Below are positions 12,401 to 23,119 of a DNA stretch of 64,000 nt, one piece after another (positions within the stretch are counted from its first letter, which is position 1; each line of letters opens with the position of its first letter). The position numbers were made by a program, and so were the translations under genes. The notes beneath the pieces were generated by a model. That model ran no database searches and was not told the DNA's origin. It was given only the letters and a program-made list of their open reading frames with translations. Source of the DNA: Hordeum vulgare subsp. vulgare (taxonomy: Eukaryota; Streptophyta; Magnoliopsida; Poales; Poaceae); assembly GCF_904849725.1 (NCBI RefSeq), contig NC_058520.1, positions 348,623,670-348,687,669 of the forward strand, in the 5' to 3' direction.

Positions 12401-12638
12401 GGAACATGCATGGTCATTGGAATACAAAGGTGATTTCAAAAGCTTTTTGAAAACCCCGTCGGGTGCCACTAATCCCCGAGAGTGACAGTGTTGAGATGGT
12501 GACCACTTGAGAAAGAAGTGGTGTACCAGAAAAAGGTTTTGTGTGTGTGTGGTTTCAAAAATGAGGAGAGATTTAAGACGTGTCGACCATCCCAACCTTA
12601 CATGTGCAACCACGATACCCCTTATGGGACAGGGCTTG
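9429..12638 (+). repeat. Left LTR arm (plus sense) of the giant-LTR Gypsy
   Basis: It starts TGTCACACTTTGTG. From about 9520 it aligns with the reverse complement of 35620-30640: for example GTCCCTAA/CTTAGGAG near 9735 and 35395, CCCGTCGGGTG near 12455 and 30820, and CCTTATGGGAC near 12620 and 30660. It breaks at about 12638 inside the LTR, where it joins protease tail to tail. It holds a GC-rich stretch (about 10700-11700). Open frames there are compositional, not genes. The 16-bp palindrome GCATGCCATGGCATGC lies at 10771-10786. Confidence 0.65.
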
Positions 12639-12640
12639 GT

Positions 12641-13070
12641 GGTAGATATCTGCTAGGAAGTCTACCCCGTTGGTGCGGATCCCAACTCCTCTACACCCTA
12701 GCTTGGTCCTCAATACTGCACCTGGGGTTTGTACCATCATGTGACCATGCAGGAGTGTAGGATTCAAGCCACTCTCTAGTGCAAACTTATGGGTGACAAA
12801 AGAATGCGAAGGACCACAATCAAAGAGAACTATTGCTGGATTTGAGTTGACAAGGAACGTACCCAGTATGTCATCCGGGTCCTCCTGAGGTTCCCCTGCG
12901 CAGACATGATTCACAGGACCCTTGCCATAGTTGGGCGGGTTGTGAGGAGCTTGGTTTCTGGGTGGCGCTCCATGATCTGGTCCCTGGTTTGGCGCATGGG
13001 GTGCGATGCATCTTGCTTTTTGTTGGGGCACTGCCTTGAGATGTCTCCAAGCTTTCCATACCCAAAGCAT
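12641..13070 (-). pseudogene. pol: Gypsy protease, N-terminal fragment
   Basis: This retropepsin-like domain would cleave the Gag-Pol polyprotein. The frame reads ...VNSNPAIVLFDCGPSHSFVT, where DCGPSHSF is the active-site loop (usually D-S/T-G-A-S-H-S-F in plant chromovirus-type Gypsy). It then runs through GVDFLADI and stops matching at about 12641, where the inverted LTR begins. Frame continues 20 codons into LTR sequence, which is not protease. The fragment covers roughly the first 70-80 residues. Confidence 0.65.
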
Positions 13071-14088
13071 GTGACTTGCCCAAAGTTGTTGGTCTTGTTG
13101 CCATTGTTGTTGGTGGGAGGGTTGTATGCCGGCTTGAAGTTGGCATACGGCTGAGGCTGGTAGCTCGAACGAGATGCAGGAGTCCTAGGATGCTGAGGCT
13201 GATAGTTTGGCTTCGCCGGAGCTGATTGCCACTGGCGAGTCTTCTGGTTTCTAGAACCACCGATGTTGATGATCTTGCGCTTGTGTGTGTCTTCCATAGC
13301 ATGTCGCTTATCTTCAAGATTGAGGGCCTTGTTCACCAGCTCGAAGAAGATTCTGCAGTCACAAACAACAAGTTGATACTACAACGATTGCTGAAGCCCT
13401 TCCATAAAGCGTTCTATCTTGGCTGCCTCACTGCTGACATCATCAGGTGCGTACCTAGATAAGAGGTTGTAATTATGCAGGTACTCCTTAACTGAGCCAC
13501 TTCCTTCCTTCAACTCTCGAAACTCCCTCTTATTGATAGCCATTATCCCAGAAGGAATATGGGTAGTACGGAATCCTTACTTAAATTCATCCCAGGTGTT
13601 AACACGCTCGCCTTGGATGACCTTGAATCCATCCCACCAAGGTCTGGCGGTACCTCCAAGACAGTGAGAGGTACAAAGAACCTTCTCAAGGTCCTCATTG
13701 CAGTTGTCCACTGCAAGGAGGTCCTCGATGTTGTGGATCCAGTCATCATCATCCAAAGGTTCAGTTGTCTCGAGGATGGTCGGGGTGAAGACCTCATGAA
13801 TTATGACAGAGTGGAGCGACCATTGCCGTTCCAGCCCTGCTGTGGGTTATGCACAAGGACCTGAGCCATCTATTGGATTGCGACAGTGTTGGCTTGGCAT
13901 TCCTCCCGGAGAGCTTGGAGAAACTGAGCCATAGTCAGGTTCTCCGGAGGAGGTGGTGGCGGGTGAATGTCGCCTTGAGGTTGCTCCTGGTGAGCTTCAG
14001 CTTAAGCAGGCCCACCTGCTTCTGGCTGCTGGCTAGAGTCGCCGGTGTTGGGGTTGCCAAAAGTACTAGCGCGAGTAGCAGTCACCAT
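12911..14088 (-). pseudogene. gag: Gypsy gag of the giant-LTR element, frame-broken
   Basis: The likely start is the ATG at 14088-14086 (MVTATRASTFGNPN). A stop follows about 28 codons in, then a Pro/Gln-rich stretch and a FMR..P..F-type gag core (about 13800-13550) in another frame. The nucleocapsid part lies at 13336-12911 and contains CFGYGKLGDISRQC. A working knuckle would be C-x2-C-x4-H-x4-C. Here the second Cys is Tyr and the His is Asp, so zinc binding is lost. With at least two frameshifts and stops, no functional Gag can be made. It sits directly upstream of protease in the usual order. Confidence 0.65.
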
Positions 14089-14637
14089 CCTGTTTGGAGC
14101 AGCCAAGTCAACAACTTGAATAGATGAAACGAACAACACAATAGGGGTACACGCCTAAATAGGTGGGGGTATAGTGCAAGTATGTCAAACAAAAGGGTCA
14201 AAAGTCCCAACGCATAACCATAAAGTAAGATAAGCGATGTAGACACTTGCATGCTGCCTAAGGCAAAAGTGTGGCTTGAATCGAGACACAAACAGAAAAG
14301 CAAATAACAATCACACATGGTTTCATCTGAACCATTACACGGGCTCAACTTTGCTTGAGGGGTTCATAACTTGTCCTACCCTAGGGGTTCTTGGACTCAG
14401 GTAGTGGAGTGCTTGGTCTCGGACTCACGGTCCTCTCGGTCTTCCTCCAGGTCGTCATCTATACGGGCATTGTCTCCTATCGAGGGAGTTGGGGAACGAG
14501 CAGGTCCATCCCGACGATGATTCGCCCTAGGAGCGGTGAAGATGTTTCGATAGTCCTTCACACTCATGCGACGACTCTGAGTGGGGTTGTCCCTAGCTGG
14601 CGGTATTCCTCCTCTGTATGTGATAGTGTGTTGCCCC

Positions 14638-14921
14638 TCAGGGGGCTCCATCCTTCTTGATCCTGACTGTCTTCGTCTTAGAATGATGGAGTAGCTCATG
14701 GATGTGGTGAAGTTCCCGGCAGAGCTTCACTGGTTCCTTGATAAGGTTGTGAGCAATACTGTGGGCGGAGAGGCTGAAGTAGTTCTGGAATGTGAGCGGT
14801 GCTCCTTCTTCTGGGGATGGGGTCAACGTCAAACTCCCGCCAACCTCATCGTTAATGGAAGGCAAGTGATGGGTATCCGGTTCGTTGGCCATCTCAGGAA
14901 GGATGCACGAAGGTGGATAAG
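14638..14921 (-). pseudogene. 5' leader reading frame of the giant-LTR Gypsy, distal part
   Basis: Coding-looking sequence upstream of gag, interrupted by the Copia insertion at 14921/29223. One frame gives MANEPDTHHLPSINDEVG from the ATG at 14892 to a stop at 14638. Another continues the sense of the segment at 29223-29480. I do not recognise a function; an extra 5' frame before gag is seen in some long Gypsy elements. No domain or membrane segment is visible. Confidence 0.45.
14917..14921. repeat. Target-site duplication ATAAG, left copy (Copia)
   Basis: ATAAG directly precedes the LTR start at 14922 and is repeated exactly at 29223-29227. Confidence 0.95.
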
Positions 14922-16336
14922 TGAAAGTGTGTTATATCGACTAGAGGCGGGTGAATAGGAGATTTTTAGAATTTCATCACTGAGGAAATTCCTTTTGAGG
15001 AAATTCCTCACTGATGACTAACTTACAACGGAAACAGTAAAGGATCAGACGTGCAAACGTTCACAACAGCAGTATTACAGAGTGAAGAATGTGAAAACAG
15101 ATTGCACAGTAAGGAGGCACGCAGAATACAGATGATGATTAACTATTGTGAAGAGTTTGGGGTTGAGGAAATTCAGAGAAAGTCTTCAGCAAATTCTTCA
15201 AACAGTCACAGTGAAAGTCATCAACACATAATACAGAGAAAGTAAAGAGTTGAGGAATTAGAACCCGATTCTTAGTGAAGACTGTTGTTGATGACCCAGT
15301 TCCAACTGCTGTGAGAGTTGTACATCTGGTTTGGAGCGGCTTGGTATTGAAACCAAAGGACACCCAGTCCCGGGACACACAGTCCCTACCGTATTCTCCT
15401 TGAGCTAAGGACACACAGTCCTCGCCCAACACTCGTGGTAAGTCTTCAGGGCAGACTTCCAAACCCTCACAAACTTGGTCACCCAACGATCCACAATTGA
15501 CCGCTGGATTGCTCTAGACCATGACGCTTAACCGTCTGGAGGATGCACAGTCCTCAAAGGTAAAAGGCTTAAGTCCCACACAGGAACAACTTCTTCCGTG
15601 ATGCTCAATCACTGGGTTTGGTTTGTGGTTTTGGCGTATGGGTTATTTCCTCACTGATGAATTACTCTCGAAAGCTCTCAGGAATTTGGGTTGCTCTTAT
15701 GACAAGTGTCAGTTTCTAACGGAGCAGCCAACCAGCTAGTGGTTGTGGGGGGTGGCTATTTATAGCCTGGGAGCATCCTGACATGATTTGACACTAATGC
15801 CCTTAAATAATAGGACCGTTGGAGTGGATAAGACCAGTGACTAGGCGTGTCTATCAAAACGGTCGGAACCCTCAACTGTGAGAGTCCTCATGTCACTCAT
15901 ATTCCTCACTTGAGGCTTTTGGTAGGATTAGGCTTGGGTTGAGCATCATGAGGAAATCCATTCCATAGTGTTACTTTGACCCCCTTTAATAGTACGGTGT
16001 TCCTATTCAACAAATGCGAAGAAAGTAAAACAGAAAACTTAAATCTTCACGCTTCAATTTCTTCAGAATGAATTTCTTCAGGAACCACCGGTCTTCTCAA
16101 TATCAGTATCTTCATGAGGAATATCAATTTCATCGCAGTTTCCTCGCGATTCATTTCTTCAGCTTCAGTCCAATTTCTTCAACTGAAGACATATATTTTT
16201 AGGGGTCGATATTCTTCAAATATCTCAAACTCCTCAATGACTTATAGATCCTGTGTACACTCACAAACACATTAGATACTTAACCTATAAGTCTTAAAAC
16301 CACCAAAATCACTAAAGGGCACTAGATGCACTTACA
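14922..16336 (-). repeat. Copia 3' LTR (left)
   Basis: 1415 bp, starting TGAAAGTGTGTTATATC and ending GATGCACTTACA on the plus strand. The short terminal inverted repeats are TGAAAGTG and CACTTACA. It carries a TATA box at 15757-15764 (TATAAATA on the minus strand). Confidence 0.95.
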
Positions 16337-16351
16337 ATCTCCCCCTTTTTG
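16337..16351 (-). other. Polypurine tract of the Copia
   Basis: On the minus strand this reads AAAAAGGGGGAGAT, abutting the 3' LTR. Plus-strand DNA synthesis would prime here. Confidence 0.9.
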
Positions 16352-16857
16352 CTGGTTGATGACAATTAGGTTAAGTCTTCAACAGGGATCAAAAATGTGA
16401 AGTGTAAATACTCATTTTAGGAATTTGAAAACAAGATTCAGAGAGACTCCCCCTGAAGATGTGCATACCTTGATGATTTTGCTTTTATAGCAAATGCACA
16501 TTGATGATTTATATCATGGAGATCTCCCCAGAGTCTTGTAAATCATGCATACATATAACATATCATATGAAGAAAATGAAGATGCATGATGGAAAATGGT
16601 ATCTGACGAATTCCAGCATGCGTGCATTAAAACATGAGGAATAAGCATGCGAAGAAAAGCGTTCAAAAGCGTCAGAGTACCATCGGGCTTAAGTTTCAAC
16701 TCATTACATAAAAACTTCAGAAGAGCCAAGAGTTTGTAACTTAATATAGTTTATAAGCCCCAAAAATTTCCCGCTTGAAGTCTAACTCTCGAGTTTCTCC
16801 CCCTTTGTCATCATGTGACAAAAAGGGACAAACTGAGGACTAACGCCCATGAAGACT
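16352..16857 (-). other. Copia 3' untranslated stretch
   Basis: About 500 bases between the polypurine tract and the stop of the extra ORF. It is AT-rich, with no reading frame I can support. Confidence 0.6.
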
Positions 16858-18215
16858 TCATTTCTTGGCGGTCGAGGAAGAGCCATGATGCTTCTTGGGA
16901 GTAGTCTTCTTCCTGGGGCTGGTTGAAGTGTCGAGTTGTTCCTCATCAGATTCAGCAGTGCGGAATGAAGAAAAGGAGATGTCTTCAAGGTTTGGCATTG
17001 GAATGGGCCTGAACTTTCTCTTGGGACGCCATGACCACTCAAAGTCCTCCTCAAAGTTCATTTCTTCAAGCTCAGTCTGGGTCTTCAGATGTGCAAGCGT
17101 AGCCCAGGTGCGATCAAAAACCTCATGCAGATAGTGATGATTAAGCTTCACAGAGTTCTGAGTCTCAGTGAGGGTTTTCACAATGGCACCAAACTGGCAT
17201 TTGACCCATTTGTTGTTGTGATCCACCTTCTGGTGAAGACTGAGGAGGAGATCTCTGGTGTTCGGCATGCGAGGAGGAACAGGGCTTGCTGGACGAGTCT
17301 CAGTCTCGTCCCATGAAGAATATGCTTCTGGCTCTTTGAACTGGCCATCAAGGGGCCTGCTACCTTCTTCAATCACAGATTTTCCTTTTCCTTCGATGGG
17401 CTCGAAAGTCTTCTTGTTGACCCGGGTAGGAGGCATATAACCCATGTGGTTTTAGAAATCAGCGTGGAAGTTGATGCCTCTCCTTGTCCTGATGAATCTC
17501 ATGATCCACGGGGCATAAATCTTGTGATCATATGGATTGCATTGTCAGCCAAAGTCCTCAAGAAGAAATCATGGATATTAATAGGAATACCGTGAATGAT
17601 GTTGAAGAGGATATTCTTCATGAGGCCTACAACATCTTCTTCATCGTCATGGCCTTTGATTGGCGCGAGCACACTTCGGAGGATTCTGTAGACAGAGCGG
17701 GGTGTGTACTTGAGCTCATGGACGAGGAATGTGGTTCTTGAGGGTTTTCCTGCAGCCAAAGGCTTCATGAAGACTTCCATCATTCCATTTGGCAGCTCAC
17801 GCTCACCATAAAGCTTCACTGCCCCATCTGAGGGAATTGGTACGGGCAGTTCTCTAAGGAGTTCAGAAGCAGGAGCCTTGTAGTGAGTGTTTTGTGTCGT
17901 CCAATCAAACACCCAAGTGTTGATGTCTTCAGGGTTGCCAGATATATGAAGAGTGGCATAGAACTGAAGAATAAGCTCACTGTTCCAGTCTGATATGTCG
18001 GAGCACATAGGAAGCAAACCTGCATCGTGGTGTACACTGAGGACTGGTTCCATGCAAGGCATTTCTTCAAGCTCCACATGAGGAATGTGCCTGTGCTGGA
18101 ATATCTTGTTGCATCCACAGAGCATAGAGGCATAGTAGTTCATCTGAGTCCTTGTCCAAAACTTCAGATGCCTCATTTGAGGCTTGTCATAAGGGTTCTC
18201 TCCGATGAAATACAT
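16858..18215 (-). pseudogene. Extra 3' ORF of the Copia, C-terminal third
   Basis: Two frames continue one protein. The first (18215-17499) starts MYFIGENPYDKPQMRHLKFW and holds a compact hydrophobic/aromatic domain: LILQFYATLHISG (about 17965-17925) and INTWVFDWTT. These resemble the FYA.L.-type core in putative plant transposon-protein domains of other LTR elements. The second (17445-16858) is basic and ends KKHHGSSSTAKK. A frameshift or stop near 17450-17500 separates them. The text at 18220 overlaps the end of the preceding segment, marking another frameshift. I see no transmembrane stretch. SIRE-lineage ORFs in this place are often called envelope-like; the sequence here does not itself show envelope features. 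Confidence 0.65.
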
Positions 18216-19210
18216 GCGTTCCTCAAAGAAATTTTCTTTCTGAAACTTTGGACGCTTGGAGAAGGGCTGACGCTGAACTGGCTTGAGATTTTGCTGAGGA
18301 ATGGGGGGGAGACAACAATGGCAGTCTCTTGGGCGGGTACATTTTCTTCAGCATTTTCCTCAAGTTGAGGACCTAGTGCATCTTTCTCATTTTGAGGAGT
18401 TGGGTCAGCCTGTTCCTCATCTTGAGGAGTCTGCTCAGAATGTACATTTTCCTCAGCATGTTTTTCTTCAGCTGGCTTTGTGGCAAAAGCAGTTTCATCA
18501 GCTGGTGCAGCTGATGCTTGAGCAGTCTCTGTTTGAGGAATAAGAGGTTGAGGACTGTCATCTATCTGGATTTCCTCATCAATGTGTTCCTCAGAGGCAA
18601 CATCCTTCATTTCCGCATCTGCCCTTGTTGCTGGGTCATTAATGACGACCATCTCATAGGAAGGGGCGACATTGAGAGGCACTGGGTCCAGAGGAGCAGT
18701 TTCTTTAGTTTCTTTGAGGCGCTTTGCCTCTGTCTCTTCTATTGCTGAGGAGGCTTTTCTCTTCTTTGCTTCCTTTTCAGCAGCCCTTGTTTTCTTCACG
18801 TCTGATGCAGACGAAATTATCTTCTTCACCTTTGAAGCTTTTGGTGAAGGTGTTCTTTCTGCAGATTCTTCAGCTAGTAGTGAGGAACCAGCTGGAACAG
18901 AGTCATCAGCCTGCTTTGATGAAGCAGCTGGATCAGGAGCAGTCTCATTAGTGGTTGCAATTTCATCAGTTGCAGTTTCTGTGATGATTTCTTCAATGGC
19001 CGGTTCATCAACACGGCGCTCTTGGTGTTCTTCCTCAGCTTGAGGAGTTTCCTCCTCATCAGGAGATGCATCTGCTGGCTGCTCAACCAAGGGTTGAGGT
19101 GTTGGTGCGGGGGGTGCAGTTCTCTTGTTGTAGTCATCAACAGCACTAGTGGCTAGCTTGATGAAATTGCTCTTGATGCTTTTGCGATCTGACAGCTTGG
19201 CGTACTTTTT
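18173..19210 (-). pseudogene. Extra 3' ORF of the Copia, central acidic region
   Basis: This is the middle of the same broken protein. Residues are dominated by Glu, Ala, Thr and Pro (for example PDEEETPQAEEEHQE), with a basic patch KKTRAAEKEAKKRKASS, so a long disordered or coiled stretch is likely. It is entered by a frameshift near 19210: the upstream frame runs to a stop at 19146 while the sense text KSIKSNFIKLATSAVDDY reads in the other frame. It ends with a frameshift near 18220. No domain is recognised. Confidence 0.6.
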
Positions 19211-20461
19211 GAGTCAGTACTTGCAACTCTGCCTGGGTTGACACGAGTGCATCAGGAGTCATCTTGAGGAGATTCTTCCTGAGGAATTTTTCCTTTTTGG
19301 CCTTTGCAACCTTTGCCTGCCGGGCCTGCTGTTCTTTCCACATGGCTTCATTTAGGAAGGTGGCCACCATGTGGCTGATGCCAGGAGGAAGTTTCAAATC
19401 ATCAATGGGAGTGTTTGGATCCTCATACCAGATATTGATGTAGTCAAGGAGGACCTTGGGGTCCATGGCCAGAGGAATAGCACTGCGTGATGCTTGAGCA
19501 ACCCTTTCTTGCTTGTTTCTGATGATGACTTGCAGGGTTTCATCATCATATTCATCACTTCCCTCTGATGCAGATGGGACTGCGATGATTTTGCTGGGGC
19601 TGGGCAGAGGTGCACGTTTAGTAGTTGCCAAAGTCTTCACAAGTGGTGTTGAAGACTTTGTCTCCAAGCTAGTTGCAGCTGGGAGTGAGGAGCTGGAGCT
19701 GGCGGTCCTAGGCTTCACGACATGCTTCGGTACTGGTTTCTCTTGAGGCTTTGGAGCTGGAGCTGAGGATTTTGATACTGAGGAGATTGGTGCTGAGGGC
19801 TTTGGCGCTGATGGTTTTGGTGTTGAAGGTTTTGGTAATGAGGGTTTTGGTGCTGAGGGTTTTGTGACAGAAGTCTGAGCAGACTTCTCTTGAGGCTTTG
19901 GAGCCTTTGGCTTTGATGGCGCAGACTGCATTTGAGGAATCTCTGAGCCTGAGGTTTCTGCAGCTGAGGAATGAGCAGCACCGGAGGCAGCAGCTGAGGA
20001 TTCATTGAATTTCTTCACTGCAGCTTCTGCTTGCCTCTTGAGCTTGGCCAGATGCTTTTCCTTTTCATCTGGATAGTCATCAATGGTTTTGAGGCTTGAT
20101 GGATGTGCTACTTGATGATCCTCAAGTGGGGCCCTTCTGCCAGGAAGCTTCAAAGCGAATTTCTTTGCATATTTGGGAGTCACAAACCTGTACTCCTTCC
20201 ATTCCTTCGCCCATCGGCGTTCAATCTTCTGCAGCCTTATCTTCCTCTTGGACATTGTCTCATGTTCATCAAGCGTACAATAGTCCATGTATATGTCCTC
20301 AGGAATATCAGCAGCTGTGTTCTGCTCCAGTTTCTTTCCTCCGCTCTATTTTCTCTCTTCCTCCATTTTCTTCAGTTGAGGACTTTGCTGATGATATTGA
20401 ACTCTTGAGGATTCTGAAGAGCCTTGAAGAGTTTCTTCCAGAAACGCTGCAAATGAGTTAA
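19146..20461 (-). pseudogene. Extra 3' ORF of the Copia, N-terminal part
   Basis: The sense text begins after a good acceptor-like site, TTTGCAG near 20458, and reads FLEETLQGSSES. It crosses one in-frame TAG at about 20350 and runs through KKLEQNTAADIPEDIYMDYC. The longest open part starts at MDYCTLDEHETMSKRK (20288) and ends at 19146, 380 codons. A charged N-terminal domain (KIERRWAKEWKEYRF) is followed by a low-complexity region with repeated KPSxPKPS units (about 19900-19760) and a C-terminal Lys-rich helix. With the two downstream segments it would make about 1.1 kaa. Function unknown; position between RNase H and the 3' LTR is that of the SIRE envelope-like ORF. Confidence 0.65.
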
Positions 20462-20930
20462 TGTGAAGAGAACTGAGAGATTCATCAGCTGACATGTGTG
20501 TACCTGTGAACAGAGTATAGTTGTGAGGAATTTGGAGAGGTCATATGCATTCTCAGATTTGAAGAAAATGAAAAAGTTTGACAGTTTGAGGAATATAACC
20601 AGTGGTTGAGGAATTTTCCTAAGCATACTATTCTTGGGTTCCAGAGTTGTACAGATCCGAAAATTGGCACAATTGAGGAATCTCGTGATAATCTTAGATG
20701 CTTAGTATAGTTCATCAATGATTGTGGTGATAGGTAGTCTTTGAGGAATCAAGTGTGCATCGTATCTTGAGGAGAAATAGATTTCACATAGAGGATGTAA
20801 AATTTTATATATAATCTGCTGTAAAAATGGGATATATTTACACTGAAAGGTGCGTACGAAGAACACAGAAAGTAGTGTTGGAGAGGCTCTTCGTTCGAGT
20901 GTCCAATGCACCCTAACTTGGCGGCAGAGG
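20462..20930 (-). other. Possible intron or leader upstream of the Copia 3' ORF
   Basis: AT-rich sequence with no coding frame. It ends (minus strand) in CATTTGCAG, a good plant 3' splice site, just before the ORF sense text starts. I cannot fix the donor; candidates lie around 20925 and 20850. Confidence 0.35.
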
Positions 20931-21199
20931 ACGTCTACGGCGGCGACGGACGAAGATGGTCCGACTCCGGCGTAATTCTGGCGACGAAAAGGTGGAGGCA
21001 GTGAAGCTCTTCCTCATCGGCGAAAAGACTACCAGTGGTGGCGCTAGGGTTCGGTGGAGTGTGCTGTGGCAGGAGAGCGGTGAGGCGTAGAAGAGGATAC
21101 CGAGGGGGATAAGGACATATTTATAGTCCAAAAGTTACTGTTTGGCTCGAAAGTTTCGGACCGAATAGCCCCTGCCTCTACGTCTCCGCAGGACACGTG
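20931..21199 (-). promoter_or_regulatory. Internal promoter-like block and GC-rich leader of the Copia 3' ORF
   Basis: On the minus strand there is a G-box (ACACGTGT, core CACGTG at 21194-21199), then 68 bases on a TATA box TATAAATA (21118-21125). A C-rich leader follows (CTTATCCCCCTCGG, CCGAACCCTAGCGCCACC) and an ATG near 21025 with a short Arg-rich frame of about 35 codons. GC content jumps from AT-rich surroundings. The layout is that of a plant Pol II promoter plus first exon. It is distinct from the LTR promoter apart from sharing the TATAAATA octamer. Confidence 0.45.
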
Positions 21200-21840
21200 T
21201 AGCTCCCGTACGATGTGGTGGAGATAGTGGAGATCGTGGTTATCCGACCGTGGGAAGTGGGGGTTCAGTTACTGTGCCTTTAAAGAAAACATTTTTTTGA
21301 AGATTTGAGGATTTTCGCTACAAAATCATCAGCTGACAAGGATGCATTGAGGATTTTGAACAAAGTTTCAAATAGAACGCATATGAAGAATTGAATAGAC
21401 TGGATAAGTATAGCATAGAGGGAAAGTAGGGTCCGATCACATTCACTTAGCAAAAACATCAACTTGAAGAAATAGCAATAAGTGAATGCTGTTGAGGACT
21501 AGAAATCACAGTCTACCTAGGCAAATGAAAGTCATCAAGTGTTTTTGAAGATTTTGTAATAGATCATCACAATGAAGAACACCTGTTTTGAAGAAAAATG
21601 CATTGTGAGGAAATTGATCATTTGAAGAAAATCAACTTCAGGAATTTCACATTGGGCGGTGGCGTTACCCACCATATAAGAATGTTGATTACAGACGCCG
21701 CATACAATTGTCGTAGGGCCCTGAGAATCAATTTCTTCGTTAATTTCTTCACATTCAGAGTGACATTCTTCATCAGTTGAAGAAAATCGTTTCATCATGT
21801 GTTGCACATCTAAGTCATCAACTTTACATAAGTGTTAGGA
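21200..21840 (-). other. Copia spacer between RNase H and the internal promoter block
   Basis: About 640 bases, AT-rich, with frequent GAAGA/TCTTC and TGAGGA words. I see no supported gene. Confidence 0.5.
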
Positions 21841-21849
21841 TGTGTGCAT

Positions 21850-23119
21850 GTTTTTACAAAACATTTGAAGACTCTAAGATATTTAGCTCACACCGCAACT
21901 TGCAAAACCTTTTCTCATCCAAGGGCTTAGTGAAGATATCTCCCAGTTGATCATCAGTCTTCACATGGTCGATGAGGATATTGCCCTTGAGGACATGGTC
22001 CCGAAGAAAATGATGACGAATCTGGATGTGCTTGGTCTTCGAGTGTTGTACTGGGTATTACGCAATCTTGATAGCACTCTCATTGTCACAGTAGAGAGGT
22101 ACATTCTTCATGTTGATGTCGTAGTCCTTGAGGGTTTGCTTCATCCATAGCAGTTGAGCACAGCAAGAACCAGCAGGAATGTATTCAGCTTCGGCAGTGG
22201 AGAGTGATACACAGTTCTGCTTCTTTGAGGACCAGCAAACTAGTGATCTTCCGAGGAAATGGCATGTGCCAGAAGTTGACTTGCGATCCACACGGTCACC
22301 AGCATAGTCTGAATCAGAATACCCTACGAGATGAAGATTGGAGCCCTTGGGATACCATAAACCTAGTGTTGGTGTGTGAGCTAAGTATCGAAGAATATGT
22401 TTCACAGCCTTATGGTGTGATTCCTTCGGTTTTGCTTGAAAACGTGCACACATGCAAACACTAAGCATTATATCTTGCCTAGATGCACATAAATACAATA
22501 AAGAGCCAATCATAGAACGGTATACCTGCTGATCGAAATATTTACCATTTTCATCAGTGCCGAGGTGGCCGTTGGTAGGCCTTGGAGTCTTGGCACCTTT
22601 GCATTCGTGCATGTTGAATTTCCTCAGAACATCCTTGAGGTATTTCTCCTGTGATATGAAGATTCCATTGCTTTGTTGATGAATTTGAAGACCTAAGAAG
22701 AATTTCAGCTCCCCCATCATGGACATGTGATATTCCTCACTCATCATGTAGGCAAATTCATCACTATATCTTTTGTCAGTACAGCCAAATATAATATCAT
22801 CGACATATATTTGACACACAAATAGCTCATTATCATAGGATTTAGTGAAAAGAGTTGGATCGAGTGAACCAGGTTTGAAGCCTTTCTTCATGAGGAATTC
22901 CTTCAATGTATCATACCATGCCCGAGGGGCTTGCTTGAGGCCATACAGAGCTTTTTTGAGTCTGAAGACTTTGTCTGGATTCTTTGGATCCTCAAAAACT
23001 GGGGGCTGAGCAACATATACTTCTTCCTCAAGCTTTCCATTGAGGAATGCACTTTTCACATCCATTTGATACAAGGTGATGTTATGATGATTAGCATAAG
23101 CAAGTAGTATTCGAATAGC
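21850..23119 (-). pseudogene. pol: Copia reverse transcriptase and RNase H
   Basis: Copies element RNA into DNA. The sense text follows integrase after one stop (TAA at about 23117, where Glu is expected in VARLEAIR). It reads YQMDVKSAFLNG, GLKQAPRAWYD and the catalytic CQIYVDDIIFG (Y-V-D-D, about 22800). RNase H follows with WSSKKQNCVSLSTAEAEY and YCDNESAIKIA, then an in-frame TAA at 22058. Sense continues beyond it (KTKHIQIRHHF, DIFTKPL) to about 21880. All catalytic residues I can see are intact, so decay is recent: two nonsense mutations in about 400 codons. The domain order RT then RNase H after integrase is diagnostic of Copia. Confidence 0.9.

Noticed and set aside
13843..14127. Plus-strand open frames opposite gag
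   Set aside because: Antisense shadows of the minus-strand gag; the domain text is on the minus strand.
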